Positions 32,731-40,360 of a DNA stretch of 42,020 nt are shown here, piece after piece (the first letter of the stretch is position 1; the number at the start of each line of letters is the position of its first letter). The stretch covers positions 1 to 42,020 of IMG/VR virus record IMGVR_UViG_3300005613_003622; one strand, written 5' to 3'. Source of the stretch: a virus. Both the position numbers and the translations under genes were made by a program. A model generated the notes under the pieces. The model saw nothing but the letters and a program-made list of their open reading frames with translations, had not been told where the DNA came from and did no database searches.

Positions 32731-33465
32731 TTATATTGATGATATAGGAGATAATGCCCATAAATAATTATTATCATCTATAACAGAATCTATTAATACA
32801 GGTGAATTTTCTTTTATATGAATATTAGAATCGGCTGTATTATGTAAGGCTGATATTATAGTTAAAAAATAAGTTCCATTTACATCAATAGAAATATCTT
32901 CAGATTCCACTTTTCCTAACGATATATTAAATTGATGTATTTCATTTTCATGACTTTGTAAAAATAATTTACCTTTTATGACTTTAAAAGTTACAACTTT
33001 ACTTTTAAACATCTGTAAAAAATATAAAATATCAGTTTTAATTTTTTCAGTTATTTTAATCTGAAATGATACATTTTCTAATAATTGAGAAACAACATCA
33101 TCATCAGAAACTGCTGTTACTAAATCTTCAGGTTTTATTGTTAATAACTTTACTTTTCCTTTACCCTTTATATTAAGTATTAACCATTTTTCATCTTTAC
33201 TAATTTCATATTTGATATCTTTACTATCATTAATATTAGATAGAATTCTATGTAATATTGATAATTCTCTTAAACCAATCTGTAATTCAAATTTTTCATC
33301 ATCTGTAATAATAGTATTATTACTAACAAAGAGACAATTTAATGTATCAATAGATTGAATAATACCTTTTTTTTCTTTAATTTCTAATACACATTCATTA
33401 ATTATCCCATTCAAATGTACTGATTCTATTAGATTTTTAAAATTTATTGAATTTAAATTAAACAT
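32731..33465 (-). CDS. DNA sliding clamp (PCNA/gp45-like)
   Basis: About 244 residues from ATG 33463-33465, with AAAGGAG 6 nt upstream. Two similar beta-rich halves are visible; the end (DVNGTYFLTIISALHNTADS, SPVLIDSVIDDNNYLWALSP) fits a clamp: a YLxxI-type strand followed by a PVLI...YxxxP tail. Context is strong: helicase upstream, loader and polymerase in the same module. Sequence similarity to any one family is low, so gp45-type versus beta-type cannot be settled. Confidence 0.65.
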   Translation of the reverse strand: MFNLNSINFKNLIESVHLNGIINECVLEIKEKKGIIQSIDTLNCLFVSNNTIITDDEKFELQIGLRELSILHRILSNINDSKDIKYEISKDEKWLILNIKGKGKVKLLTIKPEDLVTAVSDDDVVSQLLENVSFQIKITEKIKTDILYFLQMFKSKVVTFKVIKGKLFLQSHENEIHQFNISLGKVESEDISIDVNGTYFLTIISALHNTADSNIHIKENSPVLIDSVIDDNNYLWALSPISSI

Positions 33466-34948
33466 TCTTTTCTCCTTTGTTAACATTATATCCTGCAAAA
33501 TAACTATCTAAATAAGGTTTACTGATATCCAATGATTGTAATACTATTATTTCTCGTTTTATATTACTTTTACCTTCCCTTCTTTTTAGAATATTAATGT
33601 TCATTATACCTTTTTCTTCTTCATCAGGTGTCTGATTCAGAGCTATAGCATGAGTTAGATGATTCATTTTTCTTCCATCTTCTGATGGATCGCTTTTCTT
33701 AATTTTTCTTTCAAGTGTTTCTTTATGACTATGACTGCCAGTAACTACAACACAATGCCTTTCCTGAGCTATACCTCTATGATATTCCCATGTAGCATTT
33801 ATTTGATGTCTATATTCACTAATCCCTCTAACTGGTGCCATAAAATCAGCATAATCTGTTATAATGATATCTGGAATATAATGTTCATAATATTCCAAAT
33901 TATCTAAATAATTTTTTATATCTAAAATACTTTTAGATTTTGCTGGAAAACAAATTAATTTAAAAGCACCTGTTCGGATTAATTTTTTAATAGATTTTGT
34001 TTTTTTAGCAGCCATTCTCCAAGAAGCTATTTTCTTTTTAACACTTTTATGTTTTATTGTTATTTCATATTTAGAATCAGTAATATTTTTGCATAATTTA
34101 CATGCTTTAAATCTGCCTTCTGGACTTCTTTTATCACAAAGACTTTTTTTATTATATATACAATCAAAATACGGAATTATAATATTATCTATACTTTTAC
34201 TACTAGATTTACCTAATATCATTCTATGAATTCTGGTTATAATCTGGTTTTGCGGCATTTCCATACTCACAAATAAAACTTTCAATCCGGACAATAAACC
34301 ACGTATACCAATTTCTAATAACCACCATGATTTTCCTCGTCCCATTGGTCCGATAACACCTATAAAATCTCCTCTTGAAAATCCTCCAATAGCTTTTCCT
34401 AAATCTCCTGGTAATTGAAATAAAATATTTTCTTCATTTTCAAATGCTTCTATAATAGCAGATCTATCATTTATAACATCAATTCCTACAGATTGTGGTC
34501 TTTCTGGACGTCTAAACTTTGCAATCAATGATTCAGCTTGTTCTATATTTCCTAAATTAGCTTCTGTTTTTATATCTTGACTGATTATTTCTAATGATCT
34601 CTTTCTTAAATAGAATTCTGCCTGATCTAAAGCATAATCTGAATTAAATTTTTCATCTATATCTGGCAAATCATTTAGAAATTTAGATATTAATTCTATT
34701 TTAGTACTATCCAAATCTTGTCTAGATTTAGTTTCAAAAATTTCTTGTATTAATTTTTTGGGAGCATTTTCATATATTTTATAGTATTCCAAACACCATG
34801 AAGCTATAATTTTAATATAAACAGATACAAGTAAATCAATTCTTAATATAACAGAAATACCTTTTAAAAATTTAGTATTATTTATCATTCCTATTGCTAT
34901 ATTTTTTTCAGCTTGATTATCAATAGGTGTTCTTTTCCATCTACTCAC
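33458..34948 (-). CDS. dnaB: replicative DNA helicase, DnaB-like
   Basis: About 495 residues from GTG 34946-34948 (GGAGGAG upstream; an ATG seven codons earlier would swallow that site). The N-terminal helical domain (to about 145) resembles DnaB-N. GDFIGVIGPMGRGKSWWLLE holds Walker A (200-207), LKVLFVSMEMPQNQIITRIH motif 1a, DIIITDYADFMAP Walker B, and CVVVTGSHSHKET the H3/switch part. A cysteine cluster (CDKRSPEGRFKACKLC) is inserted between 1a and B, probably a small zinc site. It overlaps the clamp gene by 8 nt. Confidence 0.85.
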   Translation of the reverse strand: MSRWKRTPIDNQAEKNIAIGMINNTKFLKGISVILRIDLLVSVYIKIIASWCLEYYKIYENAPKKLIQEIFETKSRQDLDSTKIELISKFLNDLPDIDEKFNSDYALDQAEFYLRKRSLEIISQDIKTEANLGNIEQAESLIAKFRRPERPQSVGIDVINDRSAIIEAFENEENILFQLPGDLGKAIGGFSRGDFIGVIGPMGRGKSWWLLEIGIRGLLSGLKVLFVSMEMPQNQIITRIHRMILGKSSSKSIDNIIIPYFDCIYNKKSLCDKRSPEGRFKACKLCKNITDSKYEITIKHKSVKKKIASWRMAAKKTKSIKKLIRTGAFKLICFPAKSKSILDIKNYLDNLEYYEHYIPDIIITDYADFMAPVRGISEYRHQINATWEYHRGIAQERHCVVVTGSHSHKETLERKIKKSDPSEDGRKMNHLTHAIALNQTPDEEEKGIMNINILKRREGKSNIKREIIVLQSLDISKPYLDSYFAGYNVNKGEKNV

Positions 34949-35057
34949 TATATACTCTCCTCCATCCATAAGGATCTGTCATAATCACTTCATATAAAAT
35001 ATAACATGAAAACATACAAATAAAACATTTAATCATAGATTTTAAATAATCAAACAT
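34941..35057 (-). CDS. 38-residue membrane peptide
   Basis: ATG 35055-35057 follows AGAGGAGAA at ideal spacing and encodes MFDYLKSMIKCFICMFSCYI then LYEVIMTDPYGWRRVYSE. The middle is hydrophobic with three cysteines. It overlaps the helicase start by 8 nt and its end contains the helicase GGAGGAG site. Unknown function. Confidence 0.5.
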   Translation of the reverse strand: MFDYLKSMIKCFICMFSCYILYEVIMTDPYGWRRVYSE

Positions 35058-35066
35058 TTCTCCTCT

Positions 35067-35195
35067 CTAGTCCCTTCCTACTCCTGGTCGATTGGCTCGT
35101 CTCATCTGTCCACCACACTTAGGACATTTAATATTAGCGCAATGCTGATTTGAAGTTGTTTGAAAATCACATTTGATACATTCACATTTAAACAT
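35067..35195 (-). CDS. 42-residue zinc-ribbon protein
   Basis: ATG 35193-35195 behind AAGGAG. Two CxxC-type pairs, CECIKC and CPKCGG, plus CDF and HC, then a basic tail (MRRANRPGVGRD), form a small zinc ribbon. Such mini ribbons in phages often bind nucleic acid or RNA polymerase. Unknown function, but the composition and start signal are strong. Confidence 0.6.
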   Translation of the reverse strand: MFKCECIKCDFQTTSNQHCANIKCPKCGGQMRRANRPGVGRD

Positions 35196-35237
35196 AATTT
35201 TACTCCTTATACATTCATTGTTTAAAAAAATTAATTG

Positions 35238-35402
35238 TTATCGATCTGATTGCATATAACTAATCTCGTTATCTGCTTGACTAATAGGATCGTCATTATA
35301 ATCATGAGTACCTACTTTATAATTTTCCAAAGCTTCTTTTAAAGACAAACCCCAATTTATTAATCTTGAAATATATATAATTTTCCATGTTTTTTTATTC
35401 AT
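35238..35402 (-). CDS. hypothetical 54-residue protein
   Basis: ATG 35400-35402 encodes MNKKTWKIIYISRLINWGLS, then LKEALENYKVGTHDYNDDPI and an acidic end. The start lacks a clear Shine-Dalgarno (AAAAGAAA only). Helical N-terminal half; not recognised. Confidence 0.4.
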   Translation of the reverse strand: MNKKTWKIIYISRLINWGLSLKEALENYKVGTHDYNDDPISQADNEISYMQSDR

Positions 35403-35436
35403 TTTCTTTTAAATATTTACCTTTTTTATTATAAAT

Positions 35437-35625
35437 GCCCCTGCAATGGTTTATTTAAATATTAGTTTCACCATTGCTTTAACTGACTGGCCGTCAGAGC
35501 TTTTGTCTCCCAGAGTTACTTATAGATTATTGTCTATAAGACATATCATAAAGAATCGAACTTTACTCCCGTCTCGCCAAACCTCAGCTACCGATGCAGA
35601 ATCGAACTGCCCTTATCTATATGTC
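35437..35625 (-). ncRNA. candidate structured RNA with tandem T-arm-like hairpins
   Basis: A GC-richer, gene-free stretch. On the minus strand GACATAT (35619-35625) pairs with ATATGTC (35540-35546), enclosing 86 nt with two hairpins whose loops are both TTCGATT: GCAG...CTGC (35596-35610) and TAAAG...CTTTA (35549-35565), both like tRNA T arms. Downstream follow CTTATAGA/TCTATAAG, CTGAC/GTCAG (35483-35497) and GCAATGGT/ACCATTGC (35443-35477). No canonical D or anticodon arm can be made, so it is not an ordinary tRNA. A tRNA relic, tRNA mimic or other RNA is possible. Confidence 0.45.
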
Positions 35626-35674
35626 TAGATTAAAGTATAATTAATAACTAGACAAAATTATTTATAATATTAAA

Positions 35675-35721
35675 ATTAAACCACTAGTGCTTTTTCGGTT
35701 GACTTTAATGCCTTGTTAGAT
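35675..35721 (-). repeat. attC-like site, degenerate (array site 4)
   Basis: R''-type ATCTAAC at 35715-35721 followed by AAGGC, as in site 2 (36299-36359), and a GTTTAAT near 35675-35681 that is a poor R' match; an alternative R' is GTTATTA at 35642-35648. The arms pair weakly. It coincides with the end of the 81-residue cassette-like gene, whose last codons run through it. Confidence 0.4.
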
Positions 35722-35921
35722 CGTTGTTTTAAAAATCTTTCTCTGTCAAAACCATCTTTATTTTGTTTTTCAGCTTCTTTAATTTGCAATTCATAAAAAG
35801 TTATATAATCCTTCTCTTCTGTGATTTTAACAGTCAATCTATTAATTTCTATCTTAAGACGTTGCATAAATACTTTTTTGTTTTGAAGGCAATCTTTATG
35901 CCAAGCTATTGATTTTTTCAT
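35676..35921 (-). CDS. cassette-type small helical protein
   Basis: 81 residues: MKKSIAWHKDCLQNKKVFMQ, IEINRLTVKITEEKDYITFY and ELQIKEAEKQNKDGFDRERF, almost wholly helical with a coiled-coil pattern. Its start lies 6 nt after the R' box of the upstream attC-like site and its end overlaps the next one, the placement of an integron cassette gene. It resembles small coiled proteins often found in cassettes, from memory; function unknown. Confidence 0.65.
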   Translation of the reverse strand: MKKSIAWHKDCLQNKKVFMQRLKIEINRLTVKITEEKDYITFYELQIKEAEKQNKDGFDRERFLKQRSNKALKSTEKALVV

Positions 35922-35927
35922 ATAAAT

Positions 35928-35978
35928 ACCTAACTAAAAATTGGTTGAGTTTCGATCTGGTGCATGTGCTTGTTAGAA
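35928..35978 (-). repeat. attC-like site (array site 3)
   Basis: R'' TTCTAAC (35972-35978), AAGCACATGCACCAGATCGA, AACTCAACC, and R' GTTAGGT (35928-35934, matches GTTRRRY). It shares GATCGAAACTCAAC with the site at 20877-20974. The L' arm is short or lost, so it may be decayed. The stop of the 118-residue gene lies in the R' box. Confidence 0.55.
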
Positions 35979-36286
35979 GATTTTATTCTAAAAATATGTC
36001 CTCCATAACCTGAAAAAGTTAACCAATCACTTTCGCTCTTACATATACCACCATATCCAACATCAAAACCACAACTAAAATCTTTACCTTTTATAGAGAA
36101 AAAAGCACTGTCATTGCCGTTTGGTTCAAGAATAATATCAGTTATTATAGTTTTTAAGTTATTATCCATTAATCCTAAATCATGATCCATGCTATCTCCA
36201 AAATCTTCTAAGATCCCACCTATCCAATCTTTTTTCTTTTCTACAAATTGAGACCAGAGAGGATATTTTTTACCATTTACTATCAT
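35930..36286 (-). CDS. cassette-type protein of unknown function
   Basis: 118 residues: MIVNGKKYPLWSQFVEKKKD, WIGGILEDFGDSMDHD, TDIILEPNGNDSAFFSIKGK, FSCGFDVGYGGICKSESDWL and FSGYGGHIFRIK. It starts 13 nt after the R' box of a canonical attC-like site with GGAG just before ATG, and its stop falls in the next R' box. Base composition is richer in G and C than the neighbouring phage genes. The pattern is that of integron cassette hypothetical proteins. Soluble beta-rich fold likely; function unknown. Confidence 0.75.
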   Translation of the reverse strand: MIVNGKKYPLWSQFVEKKKDWIGGILEDFGDSMDHDLGLMDNNLKTIITDIILEPNGNDSAFFSIKGKDFSCGFDVGYGGICKSESDWLTFSGYGGHIFRIKSSNKHMHQIETQPIFS

Positions 36287-36298
36287 ATTATTTTCTCC

Positions 36299-36359
36299 AC
36301 ATAACGCTGCTGGTCACTGGCGGGTGCTTTTCCCGTCCAGTGCAGCAGCCTTGTTAGAT
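36299..36359 (-). repeat. attC site, canonical (array site 2)
   Basis: 61 bp. R'' ATCTAAC (36353-36359), AAGGCTGCTGCACTGGACGG, loop GAAAAGCAC, CCGCCAGTGACCAGCAGC, R' GTTATGT (36299-36305). The arms pair over about 17 bp with one extrahelical A on one side and a two-base bulge, the asymmetric attC signature. It is the most GC-rich patch of the whole window. Confidence 0.85.
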
Positions 36360-36531
36360 AAAAACTAATTGTAACCCATGCAACTAGCCGACTCCCTCAC
36401 AGTTATCATTGCACGCTTATATGGACTGCACCGCTTGACGGAATAACGCCATATTGTCAGCTTATCTTTTTTTACCTAACATATTAAACTCTCTGGTTTT
36501 ATACAAAATATTTTTTCTTATTTTTCTCTAA
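36305..36531 (-). mobile_element. cassette-like unit without a sizeable gene
   Basis: Spans from the GTTAGAG box of site 1 to the GTTATGT box of site 2. R'' of site 2 (ATCTAAC) and the unit's own left end (G+TTAGAG) are complementary at 6 of 7 positions, as expected for one cassette. The longest frames are peptides such as MITVREPSASCMG-like (actual MITVRESASCMGYN) and MALFRQAVQSI. It may be a non-coding or promoter-bearing cassette. Confidence 0.5.
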
Positions 36532-36605
36532 CATCCATAATCAATGGTCAGAACTTATAATTAAGTTTCGATCCACTAAAAAAGCTGATTTCTATATAAT
36601 TTATT
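36526..36605 (-). repeat. attC-like site (array site 1), partly decayed
   Basis: R' GTTAGAG (36526-36532) preceded by GTTCTGACCATTGATTATGG, nearly identical to the L'/spacer half of the site at 20877-20974 (GTTCCGACCACTGATCATGG). The opposite arm AGTGGATCGAAACTT is also shared, with the same single extrahelical A. The R'' box is not recognisable. It lies just after the 134-residue gene. Confidence 0.6.
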
Positions 36606-36614
36606 TTATTTTGT

Positions 36615-37019
36615 TTATTTTATTCTACCAAATTCTTGAGCTTTGATCATATGCAACTCTTCTGGTTTTCTTTTTTTTATATTTTTTATAAATTCTTTTT
36701 CACTATTGATATATTCTTCAGTTAAATTTTCTTGTGAATATTTTAAAATTTGTATTAGTTTAAATTTTATATAAAGTAATTCTTTTTTTGCTTTATGAAA
36801 GTGTATTTTATCCATTACATAAGGTCCAATATTTTCTCTAATAAACACGATAGAGCTTAAAAGTTCTATCTCTTCGATCAGTGGCAATACTCTTATTAAT
36901 GCTTCATATAATATTTTCCTATTATTCGTATTCATCAACAAACTTTTATCTCTATAATTGGTATCTTTTTTGCCTTTTAACATTTGTTTAATTCTTTTAA
37001 TATTACTTTCTAAATTCAT
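36615..37019 (-). CDS. hypothetical helical protein, possibly cassette-borne
   Basis: 134 residues, mostly helical and charged: IKRIKQMLKGKKDTNYRDKS, LPLIEEIELLSSIVFIRENI, FHKAKKELLYIKFKLIQILK. AAAGGAAATAAAA precedes ATG. Its stop is 10 nt before attC-like site 1, so it may be the first cargo of the array. No left cassette boundary was found, so this is uncertain. Not recognised. Confidence 0.5.
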   Translation of the reverse strand: MNLESNIKRIKQMLKGKKDTNYRDKSLLMNTNNRKILYEALIRVLPLIEEIELLSSIVFIRENIGPYVMDKIHFHKAKKELLYIKFKLIQILKYSQENLTEEYINSEKEFIKNIKKRKPEELHMIKAQEFGRIK

Positions 37020-37034
37020 ATTTTTATTTCCTTT

Positions 37035-37137
37035 AATAATTTGTCTTTTTTTTGTTATAAATTAGTTTTAATTATTGTATATGCACAATTATTAAATTTA
37101 TTTGTCCGATCAAAAGCTAATACTTTAGCTTCTTTTT
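37035..37137 (-). pseudogene. startless coding remnant
   Basis: In a frame one base off from the 96-residue gene, the sequence continues as KTYKEIEKEAKVLAFDRTNK then FNNCAYTIIKTNL and stop, preceded by an in-frame TAA and no start. Codon pattern looks real. It could be a displaced gene end or the product of a +1 shift at CAAAAAGAC near 37144. Confidence 0.3.
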
Positions 37138-37427
37138 CAATTTCTTTGTATGTCTTTTTGATTTACCTTATAATATGGACAAGATTCGTCACATTCTTCT
37201 CGTTCATTTTCACAGTTGCCACAAGGGAATTTCCCGTCAGCTAAAATAGGACAATTACAATAAAATAATTCTTCATCCATAAAATACTGATTTTGGATTT
37301 TATTAAGAGCATCTGTTAATTCTATGGTAATATCACACAATGCTTGAAATGCTTCCTTAAGGTTTTTTAAAGTCAAGTCCATCCTCTTAGATTGATCTTT
37401 TAAATTTTTTATTCGTTGAATATCCAT
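37137..37427 (-). CDS. hypothetical cysteine-rich protein
   Basis: 96 residues. N-terminal coiled coil (IQRIKNLKDQSKRMDLTLKN ... ITIELTDALNKIQNQYF), then a six-cysteine module FYCNCPILADGKFPCGNCEN plus CDESCPYYK, likely metal-binding. TAGGAAAAATGG start. It lies immediately downstream of the ribonucleotide reductase gene. Not recognised. Confidence 0.55.
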   Translation of the reverse strand: MDIQRIKNLKDQSKRMDLTLKNLKEAFQALCDITIELTDALNKIQNQYFMDEELFYCNCPILADGKFPCGNCENEREECDESCPYYKVNQKDIQRN

Positions 37428-37445
37428 TTTTCCTATTTTATCCCT

Positions 37446-40124
37446 CTATCCACAAACTCCAGTACTATTACCACATATCTGACAAGTAAAACATGATCCT
37501 ATTCTAAACATAATAGAACCGCATCTATCACAAAATGGATTAGAACTGTCTTGTTTTGGTTTATTTTCTTGCATTTTTTCTTTTTTCTTTTCTGTTTTTA
37601 TTTTTAATCCCAATTCATCTAATTTTTCTTTTGTTAAATATTCATAAGCTAAGAATTTAAACACATAATCAAGAATAGATTTTGCAAATCTAATATCTTT
37701 ATTTCTTGTTATACCGGAAGGATCAAATCTAGTATCTTTCATTTTTCTTACCATATGAAACAAAGGAACACCATATTGTATACCCATACTAGTTATAATA
37801 GCAACAGAATCTAGTAATCCGGATAAAGTACTACCTTGTTTAGAGACGCTTAAAAATACTTCTCCAAGTGTTCCATCATTATATTCTCCTGTTTTTATAT
37901 ATCCACTAACAGTTCCTATAGTAAATTTATGGTTTTTACCTTTTCTGGTAACTGGTAATTTTCTTCTAACAGGTTTATTATTTGTAGATTTATTTTTAAT
38001 TATATCACCCATTATTTTTTGATCTACCTGTTTTACATTTAAAGGTTGACTATTTTTAGAATTATCTCTATAGATTGTAATCCCTTTTAATCCTTTTTTA
38101 TAAGCTTCTAAATATAAATTATACACATCTTCAACTGTAGATTCTTCCGGTAAATTAATTGTTTTGGAAATAGCACCTGAAATAAAAGGTTGAACAGCTG
38201 CCATCATATTTATATGAGCCAAAGAAGATAATTGTCTAGTTCCATTTTTCATAGCAGTATCAAATATAGGTAAATGCTCTTTGTTTAAAATTGTTTCTTC
38301 TAAATTATCCATATTAACTAGAATATCAGCACATTGTGTATCACTATAACCCAAATTTAATATAGCATCTCTTATAACTATATTTTCTAATTTTAATTCA
38401 GCTTCACCAGAACCTGCTAATGTTTTATATTTTACTAATGAAAATTCTGGTTCAATTCCAAACGTATCACACCCCATTAAAAACGAAATAGTGCCAGTAG
38501 GAGCAATTAGAGTAACCTGAGAATTTCTCATATGAATTGTATCTTTTAGAATCAACCAATTCGCACTAGTTTGACTTATCAAATTAGTAAGCCATAATGG
38601 TATAAATCTATTTCTTTTTTCTTTTATTTTTTCTATATGCATTTTTTGATGTAATTCTAATATTTCATGCATTCTATCTTTATTTTGATTCCATCTAGCA
38701 AAATTAGTATATGATAAATCTCGTGATATTTTAGAACTCTGTAAATAAGCAATAGAAGTCATTGAAGATGTAATCATACTAGCTATATATCTTCCTTTTT
38801 CAGAATCATAAGGAACACCTAAATACATTAAAGTAGCTCCTAAATTAGAAAATCCTAATCCCAATGCTCTATAATCTCTTGTATTTTTTTCTATTTCTTT
38901 AGTAGGATAAGATGCTTTGTCTATAATAATATCTTGAGCTGTTATCATAGTTTGAATTACTTTTTCGTAAGTTTTAAAATCAAAATTTACTTTATTTTCA
39001 TACCCAATTTCAGCTCCATGATAATCAGTTCCAGTTTCTAATCCTTTAGAAAAAAACTTTAATAAATTGATAGAAGCCAAGTTACATGATGTATTATTTG
39101 GTCCTACATATTCACCACAAGGATTAGTTGATTCAAATACAGAAGTATTCGAACATGTATTCCATTTTTGCATAGTATCTAAAAATAATAAACCAGGACA
39201 ACCATCTGTCCATGCTTGTTTTGCTATTTCCATTAATAATTCTTTTGCATACATACGTTTATAATGTGAATTATCTAAACGATTCATTAAGAAAAAATCT
39301 CTTTTCATTTCAGAATAATCTTTTATTTGAACCATCTCCATAAACCAATCAAAAATACCAACACTTAAATTAGTATTTTGAAAAAATACATGATCAGTCA
39401 TGTCATAACCAAGATAAGGTTTTATTCCTGCTTGAGCTAATATTTTTAATTTCTTTTCTTCTATGTTTTTACATGAAATAAAATTTTCAATATCAGGATG
39501 ATCTATATTTACACAAGCTAATTTTGCTGACCTTCTTAAAGTACCACCCGATCTTATAACCCCAGCATTCACATCTTGTGATTTGAGAAATGATACCGGT
39601 CCAGATGCTGTACCTCCTCCATTTACTTTTTCATTTGATCCTCTTAAGTTAGAAAGATTCATTCCACTACCAGATCCATTCTTAAAAATTAATGATTCTG
39701 TTTTCAATGTTTCTGTTATAGATTCCATATCATCATTAATTTCTAATATAAAACAAGCACTCAATTGAGGATTATTAGATAAACCTATATTAAAATAAAC
39801 TGGGGAATTAAAAGCACAATATTGATGAATCTGAAAATACTTTAGATAGTATAAAAATTCATCATATTCATTTTTATCTTTAAAATAATTTTGCTCTTTT
39901 CCCCAGTCTGCTATTGTTTCAGATACTCTATCTATCATTTCTGTTAGTTTAGTTTCTTCTTTTTTTGCTGAATTACATAGATATTTATCCGTTACAATAT
40001 TAACAGAATTATCAGAAAAATAATCAGGAAAAATCACTTCTTTTTCTAGGAGAATTTTTCCTTTCTTACTTACTATTTTTGCAATACGTTTTGTAAAATT
40101 AATCCCATCATAAGGAGACTTCAT
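37446..40124 (-). CDS. nrdJ: class II (B12-dependent) ribonucleotide reductase
   Basis: 892 residues. LSACFILEINDDMESI, FKNGSGSGMNLSNLRGSNEK, SRGG-like VIRSGGTLRRSAKL, FESTNPCGEYVGPNNTSCNL and IAPTGTISFLMGCDTFGIEP are the NrdJ/NrdA barrel motifs, including the NPCGE catalytic cysteine site. No oxygen-dependent R2 partner is seen. The C-terminus has a six-cysteine tail (CDRCGSIM ... CQICGNSTGVCG), typical of NrdJ thioredoxin-accepting or zinc ends. It makes dNTP precursors with adenosylcobalamin and works with or without oxygen. AAGGAATTTTCC precedes ATG. It is a single, full-length enzyme. Confidence 0.93.
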   Translation of the reverse strand: MKSPYDGINFTKRIAKIVSKKGKILLEKEVIFPDYFSDNSVNIVTDKYLCNSAKKEETKLTEMIDRVSETIADWGKEQNYFKDKNEYDEFLYYLKYFQIHQYCAFNSPVYFNIGLSNNPQLSACFILEINDDMESITETLKTESLIFKNGSGSGMNLSNLRGSNEKVNGGGTASGPVSFLKSQDVNAGVIRSGGTLRRSAKLACVNIDHPDIENFISCKNIEEKKLKILAQAGIKPYLGYDMTDHVFFQNTNLSVGIFDWFMEMVQIKDYSEMKRDFFLMNRLDNSHYKRMYAKELLMEIAKQAWTDGCPGLLFLDTMQKWNTCSNTSVFESTNPCGEYVGPNNTSCNLASINLLKFFSKGLETGTDYHGAEIGYENKVNFDFKTYEKVIQTMITAQDIIIDKASYPTKEIEKNTRDYRALGLGFSNLGATLMYLGVPYDSEKGRYIASMITSSMTSIAYLQSSKISRDLSYTNFARWNQNKDRMHEILELHQKMHIEKIKEKRNRFIPLWLTNLISQTSANWLILKDTIHMRNSQVTLIAPTGTISFLMGCDTFGIEPEFSLVKYKTLAGSGEAELKLENIVIRDAILNLGYSDTQCADILVNMDNLEETILNKEHLPIFDTAMKNGTRQLSSLAHINMMAAVQPFISGAISKTINLPEESTVEDVYNLYLEAYKKGLKGITIYRDNSKNSQPLNVKQVDQKIMGDIIKNKSTNNKPVRRKLPVTRKGKNHKFTIGTVSGYIKTGEYNDGTLGEVFLSVSKQGSTLSGLLDSVAIITSMGIQYGVPLFHMVRKMKDTRFDPSGITRNKDIRFAKSILDYVFKFLAYEYLTKEKLDELGLKIKTEKKKEKMQENKPKQDSSNPFCDRCGSIMFRIGSCFTCQICGNSTGVCG

Positions 40125-40158
40125 GGAAAATTCCTTTCATTATATATTTTTTATTTTT

Positions 40159-40193
40159 ACGGCTCAAAATAGCCACTAACTATTTTGAGCCGT
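40159..40193. terminator. perfect 14-bp hairpin in the nrdJ leader (plus-strand terminator or 5' stem)
   Basis: ACGGCTCAAAATAG (40159-40172), loop CCACTAA, and the exact inverse CTATTTTGAGCCGT (40180-40193), then TTTATTTT on the plus strand. On the plus strand it is a textbook intrinsic terminator, though no plus-strand gene leads to it. On the minus strand it would sit at the very 5' end of the nrdJ mRNA, where stems often protect RNA. Confidence 0.7.
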
Positions 40194-40196
40194 TTT

Positions 40197-40226
40197 ATTT
40201 TAACATATACTTGAAAGTATTTTCAA
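40197..40226 (-). promoter_or_regulatory. candidate promoter for nrdJ
   Basis: On the minus strand TTGAAA (40221-40226), an 18-bp spacer and TAAAAT (40197-40202). The start of transcription would fall at the right edge of the hairpin, making that stem the first structure of the transcript. The spacer also holds TTGAAA-GTAT/ATAC-TTTCAA-type dyad symmetry. Confidence 0.4.
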
Positions 40227-40360
40227 ATATATGAAAGGAAAGAGACACAAATTATTGAATAATGTATCAAATTATTTTTTTTATTTTTTTTTTATGTCCC
40301 TATATATATTATCAAAAAAAAAGGCAAATGTTTAAGGTTTTTTTTTATTTTTTTTTTCAA

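Noticed and set aside
35443-35625. Ordinary tRNA gene or pair of tRNAs at the T-arm-like hairpins
   Set aside because: Two T-arm-like hairpins lie only about 40 nt apart and no D or anticodon arm with a 7-nt loop can be formed in either direction.
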